Shown here: piece by piece, positions 57,600 to 64,000 of the stretch
How positions within the stretch are numbered: position 1 is the first letter of the stretch
Layout of the letters: the number at the start of each line of letters is the position of its first letter
Assembly (NCBI RefSeq): GCF_004348985.1
Contig: NZ_SMKW01000016.1
Span: 62,001-126,000, forward strand
Direction: 5' to 3'
DNA: 64,000 bases
Source of the DNA: Saccharopolyspora elongata
GTDB lineage: Bacteria > Actinomycetota > Actinomycetes > Mycobacteriales > Pseudonocardiaceae
The notes under the pieces: generated by a model
Seen by the model: only the letters and a program-made list of their open reading frames with translations
Told to the model about the DNA's origin: nothing
Database searches by the model: none
Position numbers and translations under genes: made by a program

Positions 57600-59030
57600 G
57601 TGTCAGATTCTTGGGTCAATTCGGCCGAGCGGACGGGCAGCGACCTGCATCTGGACCTGTCGGGTCCGGGCAGCCGCCGGTCGGTGCTCATGGGTGCCTT
57701 GCGGGACGCGATCCGGTCCGGGCGGCTGGCGCCGGGCACCCGGCTGCCGCCGTACCGCTCGCTGGCCGCGGACCTGGGCCTCGCCCGCAACACCGTCGCC
57801 GCCGCCTACGCCGAGCTCATCGCGGAGGGCTGGCTGACCGCCCGACAGGGCTCCGGCACCCGCGTCGCGCAGCGCGCCGAACCGCGCAAACCAACCCGTG
57901 CGCCGAAAGAGGCGCGAAGTGTCGCCGCGCCGGTCCACAACCTGCGGCAAGGGCAGCCGGACGCCGCATCGTTCCCGCGCACCGCCTGGCTGGCCTCGGC
58001 CCGGCGAGCCATCAACGCCGCGCCGAACGAGGCCTTCGGCCCCGGCGACCCGCAAGGCCGGCTCGAGCTGCGGCGAGCGCTCGCCGACTACCTCTCGCGG
58101 GTTCGCGGCGTGCGGGCACGACCGGACCAGATCGTGATCTGCTCCGGCTTCGCGCACGCGCTGCGCCTGCTGTTCCCCGGCGTCCTGCGCGGGCCGCTCG
58201 CCGTGGAGTCCTACGGCCTCGCCTTCCACCGCGAACTGCTGCACCAGGCGTCGATCAAGACCATCCCGCTCGAACTCGACGAGCACGGGCCCCGCGTCGA
58301 CGAACTGCCGTCCCGCAAAGGAGTGCGCGCGGTACTGCTGACGCCCGCGCACCAGTTCCCGACCGGCGGCCCGCTGCATCCGGCCAGACGCGCCGCCGTC
58401 GTCGACTGGGCAAGGGCCCGTGACGGGCTGGTCCTGGAGGACGACTACGACGGCGAGTTCCGCTACGACCGCGAACCGGTGGGCGCGGTGCAAGGCCTGG
58501 ATCCGGACCGCGTGCTGTACATCGGCTCGGTCAGCAAGAGCCTGTCGCCGGCGGTTCGGCTCGGCTGGATGGTGCTGCCCGAGCACCTGGTCGACGACGT
58601 GCTGGCGGTCAAGGGCGAACGGGAGGCCTGGGCCAGCGTCCTCGACCAGCTCACCCTCGCCGACTTCGTCGACTCCGGGCACTACGACCGCCACGTCCGC
58701 CGCATGCGCCAGCGCTACCGCCGCCGCCGCGACCAGCTCGTCGCGAGGCTCCTCGAACGTGCTCCGCACGTCACCGCGACCGGCGTCGCTGCAGGATTGC
58801 ACGCCGTGCTCCGCCTGCCGCCGGGCTCAGAGCGCTCCGCTGCCGCGGCCGCGGCCCGGCAGGGCCTCGCCCTGGACGGGCTCGCCGGCTTCCGCCACCC
58901 GGACGCCACGATGCCCGCGATGGACGGGCTGGTCGTCGGCTACGCCACGCCGCCCGAACATGCGTACGCCTCGGCGCTGGACGCGCTGGTGGATGCGTTG
59001 AGCGCGTTGGAGGTCACAGGCCTTCGATGA
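57600..59030 (+). CDS. MocR/PdxR-family transcriptional regulator
   Basis: 476 residues. A GntR winged helix (about 20-90: '[20 protein letters not shown]', '[15 protein letters not shown]') is joined by a linker to a type I aminotransferase-like domain with the PLP lysine in '[16 protein letters not shown]' (about 310), '[11 protein letters not shown]' and '[12 protein letters not shown]'. MocR proteins sense PLP or amino compounds. GTG 57600 has TAGAGT eight bases upstream. It is divergent from the AhpD-like gene with only 46 bp between starts. The last six codons overlap the stop of the convergent metallopeptidase-like gene. Confidence 0.92.
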   Translation: MSDSWVNSAERTGSDLHLDLSGPGSRRSVLMGALRDAIRSGRLAPGTRLPPYRSLAADLGLARNTVAAAYAELIAEGWLTARQGSGTRVAQRAEPRKPTRAPKEARSVAAPVHNLRQGQPDAASFPRTAWLASARRAINAAPNEAFGPGDPQGRLELRRALADYLSRVRGVRARPDQIVICSGFAHALRLLFPGVLRGPLAVESYGLAFHRELLHQASIKTIPLELDEHGPRVDELPSRKGVRAVLLTPAHQFPTGGPLHPARRAAVVDWARARDGLVLEDDYDGEFRYDREPVGAVQGLDPDRVLYIGSVSKSLSPAVRLGWMVLPEHLVDDVLAVKGEREAWASVLDQLTLADFVDSGHYDRHVRRMRQRYRRRRDQLVARLLERAPHVTATGVAAGLHAVLRLPPGSERSAAAAAARQGLALDGLAGFRHPDATMPAMDGLVVGYATPPEHAYASALDALVDALSALEVTGLR

Positions 59031-59487
59031 CGTCGGGGTCCAGCCCGAGGTAGGTCGCGACCTGCTCGACGAGCACGTCGTGCAGCAGGTCTGCCATGTC
59101 CGTGCCGTCGCGGGCCCGCGCCTCCAGCGGCCGCCGGTACAGCACGATGCGCGCCCGGGTCGGCAGGCCGCGCCGGTCCACGCCCGCAGGGACGAGCCGG
59201 GCCAGCGGCACGTTGGCGTCCACCACCACGTCGTCGTCCCAGACCTGCTTCTCCGGGGTGGTGCTGGTGATCTCGGGCACCTCGTCGACGGCCACGTCGA
59301 GCTGGGTCAGCTCGGCGTGCCAGCGCTGTTCGATCGGTTCGAGCGCCTCCAGCACCAGTGCGTCGAACCGCTGCGAACGGCTGCGCGACACCGGAACCGA
59401 GGACGGGTACAGCGGTCCGCGCAGGCCACGGCCCCGCCGGTCCCGGCGGAAGCGGCTTCGACGCCGAGATCCACGTGCGGTCACCAC
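59014..59487 (-). CDS. Metallopeptidase-like (zincin family) protein without HExxH
   Basis: 157 residues. About 25 basic N-terminal residues, then a domain matching PF06262: '[20 protein letters not shown]' to '[14 protein letters not shown]' and '[19 protein letters not shown]'. In other bacteria the last segment reads HExGHHFGL and binds zinc; here the Glu-x2-His pair is replaced by EQVATYL, as in actinobacterial relatives (M. tuberculosis Rv3259, from memory). Peptidase activity is therefore doubtful. GTG 59487 or ATG-type starts inside the basic stretch cannot be told apart. Confidence 0.8.
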   Translation of the reverse strand: MVTARGSRRRSRFRRDRRGRGLRGPLYPSSVPVSRSRSQRFDALVLEALEPIEQRWHAELTQLDVAVDEVPEITSTTPEKQVWDDDVVVDANVPLARLVPAGVDRRGLPTRARIVLYRRPLEARARDGTDMADLLHDVLVEQVATYLGLDPDVIEGL

Positions 59488-59736
59488 GGGCCGAGGGTAC
59501 GCCTTCGGCGGTCAAGGTCGGGACAAGCGTCGGGAGGATTCGCGTTCCGCCACCCGCCACGCCCCGGACCGCGCACGACGTCGATCGTCGCCAGGCTCCG
59601 AAGACGGGACAATCCACGCAAATCGACCACCGCGCCGCTGGCTGTTCGCGCAGAGCTGACTGCTGGAAACCGGTGCTCGCGCGGGCTGTCGCGAGCGGTT
59701 TCCGCGTGCCTGCGCCGCGCGCCGGAGCGAGGACGC

Positions 59737-59742
59737 TATCGT
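59737..59742 (+). promoter_or_regulatory. -10 box of leaderless DUF3499 gene
   Basis: TATCGT, seven bases before the GTG at 59750. Confidence 0.5.
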
Positions 59743-59749
59743 GCGTGTC

Positions 59750-60109
59750 GTGCGGAGCGTGAGGCGTTGCTCGCGGACCGGGTGTACCAACCCGGCCGTC
59801 GCCACGCTCACTTATGCCTATGCGGACTCCACCGCGGTCGTCGGCCCGCTCGCCACCTACGCCGAACCGCACAGCTACGACCTGTGCGAAGCGCACGCGC
59901 TGCGGCTCACCGTGCCGAAGGGCTGGGAGGTCGTGCGGCACGAAGGCGAATTCGCGCCACCGGAACCTTCCGACGACGACCTGACCGCGTTAGCGGAGGC
60001 CGTGCGGGAAGCAGGTCGGCCGGACCGGCCGGTCGAGGCCCAGGGTCTCGCCCCGGGCGGCAGCCGGCGCGGACACCTGCGCGTCCTGCCCGATCCGATC
60101 GACGAGTGA
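59750..60109 (+). CDS. DUF3499 protein
   Basis: 119 residues. Four Cys/His positions in 'RRCSRTGCTNPAVATLTYAY' and 'HSYDLCEAHALRLTVPKGWE' (CxxxxC and CxxH) look like a small zinc-binding site. 'DSTAVVGPLATYAEPHSYDL' is the family core. DUF3499 is actinobacterial and usually sits just before the phosphomannomutase gene as here; function unknown. GTG 59750 is used instead of GTG 59741 because it matches the family N-terminus and lies seven bases from TATCGT. Confidence 0.88.
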   Translation: MRSVRRCSRTGCTNPAVATLTYAYADSTAVVGPLATYAEPHSYDLCEAHALRLTVPKGWEVVRHEGEFAPPEPSDDDLTALAEAVREAGRPDRPVEAQGLAPGGSRRGHLRVLPDPIDE

Positions 60110-60216
60110 ATAGATCGTGACGAACAGCTCGCGTGTGTCGAGCTGGCGCCACCGCGTCCTCGATCGCCGGTAGGCTTCGAGCCACGTCGTCGGACGCGGA
60201 ACGGGGAGGGTGCAGC

Positions 60217-61566
60217 GTGCGGGACCTGTCGGGGATCGTCAAGGCCTACGACATCCGCGGGGTGGTCGGTGACGGCTTGGACGCCGACGTGGTGCGGGAG
60301 ATCGGCGCCGCCTTCACCCGGCTCGTGGGTGGCCCGGCGGTGGTCATCGGACACGACATGCGGGAATCCTCGCCGGGACTGGCCGCGGCATTCGCCGAGG
60401 GCGTCACCGGCCAGGGCGTCGATGTGATCAACATCGGGCTGGCCAGCACCGACATGCTGTACTTCGCCTCGGGGCGGCTCGACCTGCCCGGCGCGATGTT
60501 CACCGCCAGCCACAACCCGGCCCGCTACAACGGCATCAAGCTGTGCCGCGCCGGGGCCGCCCCGGTCGGCCAGGACAGCGGCCTGTCCGAGATCCAGGAG
60601 CTGGTCGCGCACGGCGTACCGGAGTTCCTGGGTGCCAAGGGCGCCACCACCCAGCGCGACCTCGTCGACGAATACGCCGCCTTCCTGCGCGAACTGGTCG
60701 ACATCAGGGGCATCCGCCCGCTGAAGATCGTGGTCGACGCCGGCAACGGGATGGGTGGGCACACGGTGCCGACCGTCTTCGACGGCCTGCCGATCGAGCT
60801 GGTGCCGATGTACTTCGAGCTGGACGGCACCTTCCCCAACCACGAGGCCAACCCGCTCGACCCTGCGAACCTGGTCGACCTGCAGGCCAAGGTCCGCGAG
60901 GTCGGAGCCGACGCCGGGCTGGCCTTCGACGGCGACGCCGACCGCTGCTTCGTGGTCGACGAGCGCGCCGAACCGGTCTCGCCGAGCGCGATCACCGCGC
61001 TGGTCGCGGTGCGCGAGCTGGCCAAGGAGCCCGGCGGGACGATCATCCACAACCTGATCACCTCCAAGGCCGTGCCCGAGATCGTCGCCGCGCACGGCGG
61101 CAAGCCGGTGCGCACCCGCGTCGGGCATTCGTTCATCAAGCAGACGATGGCCGAGACCGGGGCGATCTTCGGCGGCGAGCACTCCGCGCACTACTACTTC
61201 CGCGACTTCTGGCGCGCCGACTCCGGCATGCTCGCCGCGCTGCACGTGCTCGCCGCGCTAGGCGGCCAGGACCAGCCGCTGTCGGAGCTGATGGCCGACT
61301 ACTCGCGGTACGCCGCCTCCGGCGAGATCAACTCAACGGTCGACGACCAGCAGGCCCGGATGCGCGCCGTGGCCGAGGCCTTCGGTGACCGCAATGGCGC
61401 TCGTGTGGACGAGCTCGACGGGCTTACCGTGGAGCTGGCGGACGGCTCCTGGTTCAACCTTCGCCCGTCCAACACCGAACCGCTGCTCCGGCTCAACGTG
61501 GAGGCAAGGGACACTGACGCGATGGCCGCGCTGCGCGATGAGGTGCTGGCAGTCGTCCGAGGATGA
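60217..61566 (+). CDS. manB: Phosphomannomutase / phosphoglucomutase
   Basis: 449 residues. Interconverts mannose 6-phosphate and mannose 1-phosphate. 'VKAYDIRGVVGDGLD' is the N-terminal loop, 'GAMFTASHNPARYNGIKLC' holds the phosphoserine, 'LAFDGDADRCFVVDE' the Mg loop, 'GGEHSAHYYFRDF' the sugar-specificity loop and 'LRPSNTEPLLRLNVEA' the phosphate loop. It gives the substrate for GDP-mannose synthesis, with manA downstream making mannose 6-phosphate. GTG 60217 has GGGGAGGG about seven bases upstream. Head of the run manB-Trm112-tobH-manA. Confidence 0.95.
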   Translation: MRDLSGIVKAYDIRGVVGDGLDADVVREIGAAFTRLVGGPAVVIGHDMRESSPGLAAAFAEGVTGQGVDVINIGLASTDMLYFASGRLDLPGAMFTASHNPARYNGIKLCRAGAAPVGQDSGLSEIQELVAHGVPEFLGAKGATTQRDLVDEYAAFLRELVDIRGIRPLKIVVDAGNGMGGHTVPTVFDGLPIELVPMYFELDGTFPNHEANPLDPANLVDLQAKVREVGADAGLAFDGDADRCFVVDERAEPVSPSAITALVAVRELAKEPGGTIIHNLITSKAVPEIVAAHGGKPVRTRVGHSFIKQTMAETGAIFGGEHSAHYYFRDFWRADSGMLAALHVLAALGGQDQPLSELMADYSRYAASGEINSTVDDQQARMRAVAEAFGDRNGARVDELDGLTVELADGSWFNLRPSNTEPLLRLNVEARDTDAMAALRDEVLAVVRG

Positions 61567-61636
61567 CGACCCGGCGTCGCCGCGATGGCAGGAGTGCGTG
61601 CCCGCGAGGTCGGCGCGGGTGAGTTTGGGAGGAAAA

Positions 61637-61852
61637 GTGGCCGTTGACCTGCAACCACAGCTGTTGGAGATCCTGGCATGCCCGTGCCCGGAGCACGCGC
61701 CGTTGCGGCCGGGGCTCGGCGATGACGCGCAGGCCGACTACCTGACCTGCACCTCCTGCGGCCGTGGTTTCCCGGTCCGGGACGGAATTCCGGTGCTCCT
61801 GCTGGACGAGGCGGTCGGGGGGCCGGCCCCCGGCGCGGCCGGGGAGGGGTGA
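61637..61852 (+). CDS. Trm112-like small zinc-ribbon protein
   Basis: 71 residues. 'LQPQLLEILACPCPEHAPL' and 'LTCTSCGRGFPVRDGIPVLL' match the Trm112/YcaR family (PF03966), with Cys pairs for zinc. Such proteins in eukaryotes activate methyltransferases; bacterial ones have no agreed function. It overlaps the following SIS-domain gene as GTGA and is 70 bp behind manB. GTG 61637 follows GGGAGGA closely. Confidence 0.88.
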   Translation: MAVDLQPQLLEILACPCPEHAPLRPGLGDDAQADYLTCTSCGRGFPVRDGIPVLLLDEAVGGPAPGAAGEG

Positions 61853-62937
61853 CGTTCGTGCTGGACGACAGTCTCTTCGACGACCCGGCCAGGCTGGCCG
61901 ATGTGGATTCCGGCGGCCTGCTGCGGCTCGCTGCGCTCTCCGGGGCGCAGGTCCGGGCCGCGGTGGAGAGCGCGGGCGAAGCGGACCTGGCCGAGCTCGC
62001 CGACGGGCGCCCGCGCGCCGTGGTGCTGCTGGCGCGCCCCGGCGTCGGCCCGGGCGTCTGCAGCCTGCTGGCGGCCCTGGCCGGGCCGCGGTGCCCGGTC
62101 CCGCTGGTGATCGCCGAATCGGTCCCGGCGTGGGTCGGCGCGCTGGACGTCGTCTTCGCGCACACCGACGACGTCGGCGACGCGGTGCTGGCCGAGTCGG
62201 TCTCGGTGGCCTGCCGTCGCGGTGCGTCGGTCGTGCTCGCCGCCCCGGCCGACGGCCCGGTCGCGGCCGCCGGGGCGGGCCGCGCCAAAGTGCTCCCACC
62301 GCGCATCCCGGTGCCACGGGCGCTGTCGTTCGCGCACGTCTTCGCGGCCGGGCTCAGCATGCTCGGCGCCCTCGGTCTGCTCCACTTCGACGCCGACAGC
62401 CTGGCCGGCGTGCTCGACCGGGAAGCCGAACGCGCGCACCCGAGCCACGAATCCCTTGTCAACCCCGCGAAGTCGCTGGCCCTGCGGCTGGCCGACCGCG
62501 CCCCGCTGCTCTGGGGCCTCGACCCGGTGTCGACGGCAGTGGCGGCGCACGGCGCGTTCGCGCTCGGCTGCCACGCCGGCGTGGCCTGCGGCGTCGCCGA
62601 CTACCCGCAGGCGGCCACCGAGCGGGCGCTGCACCGCGCCGCCGCTGCAGTCGGCTCCGAGGCGGACCTGTTCGCCGACCCCGAGGACAACCCGGGCGCG
62701 CTGCTGCGCGTGTTCCTGGTCAGCGCGCGGTACGACGCGCGGGGGGAGGCATTCGAACGAGCCGCGACGCGGGATCTGCCCAGCGCGGACCTGGTCACGC
62801 CCGGCGAGTCGGTCGGAGACGACGCCGTGCTGCGGTCCGCGGCACTGGCCGCCCGGTTCGACCTGGCCGCCGTGTACCTGGGGCTGGCCGCCGGAACCTT
62901 GAACGGGCCCGGCTGGCCGGCGATGGCGGTTCACTGA
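61849..62937 (+). CDS. SIS-domain protein of the TobH type
   Basis: 362 residues. Two sugar-isomerase-like domains can be followed ('PRAVVLLARPGVGPGVCSLL' and 'LGLLHFDADSLAGVLDREAE'), close to the bifunctional phosphoglucose/phosphomannose isomerase family, though catalytic residues are not clear by eye. The M. tuberculosis homologue Rv3256c, named TobH, has the same place between manB and manA. An isomerase or regulatory role in mannose metabolism fits the setting but is not shown. Translation is coupled to the Trm112-like gene. Confidence 0.83.
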   Translation: MTFVLDDSLFDDPARLADVDSGGLLRLAALSGAQVRAAVESAGEADLAELADGRPRAVVLLARPGVGPGVCSLLAALAGPRCPVPLVIAESVPAWVGALDVVFAHTDDVGDAVLAESVSVACRRGASVVLAAPADGPVAAAGAGRAKVLPPRIPVPRALSFAHVFAAGLSMLGALGLLHFDADSLAGVLDREAERAHPSHESLVNPAKSLALRLADRAPLLWGLDPVSTAVAAHGAFALGCHAGVACGVADYPQAATERALHRAAAAVGSEADLFADPEDNPGALLRVFLVSARYDARGEAFERAATRDLPSADLVTPGESVGDDAVLRSAALAARFDLAAVYLGLAAGTLNGPGWPAMAVH

Positions 62938-63043
62938 GGGAAAGTTCAGGGGATGCCCCGATGCCGCCCGCCGCTCCGGCGCGGTGTGCTGTGCTGGGCG
63001 TCGGGCACGAGCAGACGCTAGGACGAGGAAGCGAGAATCGACT

Positions 63044-64000
63044 GTGGAGCTACTGCGGAACGCGGTGCGCCCCTATGCGTGGGGCTCGCGTACCGCTATT
63101 GCTGATCTGCTCGGTCGGCCCGTCCCCACGCCGCACCCCGAAGCCGAGCTGTGGATGGGCGCCCACCCGGGTGACCCGTCGCGGGTGGTCCGGTCCGGCG
63201 GGGAAGAGGTGTCGCTGCTGTCCCTGCTGGACAGCGACCCGGCGCACCACCTCGGCCCGGCGTGCGTGGACCGCTGGGGCGGCCGGTTGCCGTTCCTGCT
63301 CAAGGTGCTCGCGGCCGACGAACCGCTGAGCCTGCAAGCGCATCCGTCCGCAGCGCAGGCGGCCGAGGGCTTCCAGCAGGAGGAGCGAGCGGGCATCGCC
63401 CGCAACGCACCCAACCGCAACTACCCGGACCCCACCGCGAAGCCCGAGCTGATCTGCGCGCTGACCGAGTTCCACGCGCTGGCCGGGTTCCGCGACGCGC
63501 AGCGGACCGTGCGCCTCCTCGACGAGCTCGCCGTCCCCAGCCTGCGCGCCCACCGCGAACTGCTGGCCGCGCAACCCGATGCCGACGGCCTGCGCGCCCT
63601 GTTCACCACCTGGATCACGCTCCCCGAGCACTACCTGCGCGAGGTGCTGCCGGACCTGCTGGAAGCCTGCGTGGCCCACGTGCGGGAGCACGGCGAGTTC
63701 GGGCTGGAGTGCCGGACGGTGCTCGAACTCGGCGAGGCGTACCCGAACGACGCCGGAGTGCTGGCCAGCCTGCTGCTGAACCGGATCGTGCTCCAGCCCG
63801 GCGAAGCGATCTTCCTGCCCGCCGGGAACCTGCACGCCTACCTGCACGGCACCGGCATCGAGATCCTGGCCAACTCCGACAACATCCTGCGCTGCGGCCT
63901 GACGCCCAAGCACGTCGACGTGCCCGAGCTGCTGCGGGTCCTCGACTTCGCCTGCGGCGACATGCGGGTGCTCAAGGGCGAGTCGCTGGACGCCAACCTG
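63044..64000 (+). CDS. manA: Mannose-6-phosphate isomerase, class I, cut by window edge
   Basis: 319 codons are visible and the frame is open at base 64000. 'NAVRPYAWGSRTAIADLLGR' is the family N-terminus, 'AELWMGAHPGDPSRV' and 'LPFLLKVLAADEPLSLQAHP' supply zinc ligands (QAHP), and 'FLPAGNLHAYLHGTGIEILA' and 'NSDNILRCGLTPKHVDV' the remaining active-site region. Turns fructose 6-phosphate into mannose 6-phosphate, feeding manB. GTG 63044 has GAGGAAG about 13 bases upstream. About 80-90 residues at the C-terminus lie beyond the window. Confidence 0.96.
   Translation, partial: MELLRNAVRPYAWGSRTAIADLLGRPVPTPHPEAELWMGAHPGDPSRVVRSGGEEVSLLSLLDSDPAHHLGPACVDRWGGRLPFLLKVLAADEPLSLQAHPSAAQAAEGFQQEERAGIARNAPNRNYPDPTAKPELICALTEFHALAGFRDAQRTVRLLDELAVPSLRAHRELLAAQPDADGLRALFTTWITLPEHYLREVLPDLLEACVAHVREHGEFGLECRTVLELGEAYPNDAGVLASLLLNRIVLQPGEAIFLPAGNLHAYLHGTGIEILANSDNILRCGLTPKHVDVPELLRVLDFACGDMRVLKGESLDANL

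Overview
The window is 64 kb of a very GC-rich chromosome with GTG starts, four-base gene overlaps, leaderless promoters, WhiB, F420 biosynthesis genes and WXG100/EspG-type proteins. This points to an actinobacterium of the Pseudonocardiaceae, most like Saccharopolyspora or Amycolatopsis. No rRNA, tRNA, phage, insertion sequence or CRISPR array was found. The backbone order maf, birA, PH-domain protein, GtrA, purK, purE, TIGR03089, LCP, rmlD, wbbL, sugar nucleotidyltransferase, fbiB, fbiA, whiB, phosphomannomutase, tobH, manA follows, from memory, the Rv3282 to Rv3255c region of Mycobacterium tuberculosis, so most of the window is conserved core with inserted accessory islands.

Layout. 1-2.4 kb: end of a DeoR/GlpR-type regulator and glycerol-3-phosphate dehydrogenase. 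2.4-5.9 kb: an orphan WXG100-like/PPE-like/EspG-like operon, a DUF3558 lipoprotein and a DUF1707 membrane protein. 6-10.4 kb: dicarboxylate symporter, Maf pyrophosphatase, secreted S15 peptidase. 10.6-13.7 kb: biotin ligase, PH-domain membrane protein, HMG-CoA lyase and a CbiZ-type cobinamide amidohydrolase. 14.5-17.9 kb: a four-gene polymorphic toxin module (YbaB-like, WXG100-like, TNT-domain toxin, small putative immunity protein). 18-23.8 kb: DUF2339 membrane protein, HisN, a two-component system, GtrA. 23.8-27.2 kb: a membrane-tethered ECF sigma factor whose extracellular half is cut off by an in-frame TAG, and a protein with a GGDEF-like remnant. 27.6-31.7 kb: purK-purE, thioesterase, DoxX, TIGR03089.

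32-49 kb is a cell-envelope region: two LCP ligases, dTDP-rhamnose genes rfbB-rfbD, four accessory glycosyltransferase genes, WbbL-type rhamnosyltransferase and a sugar-1-phosphate nucleotidyltransferase. It is interrupted by a single-gene cassette between 47-bp direct repeats. 49-64 kb holds fbiA-fbiB with a Nudix gene, a site-2 protease, whiB, a large glycosyltransferase/membrane protein, an AhpD/MocR divergent pair, and the mannose branch manB-Trm112-tobH-manA, the last gene running off the edge.

Two genome-style signals run through the window. First, at least thirteen genes have a TANNNT hexamer exactly 6-7 nt before the start codon, the signature of leaderless transcripts. Second, the intergenic spaces hold several families of hairpin or palindromic repeats that recur here and are not explained by the genes.
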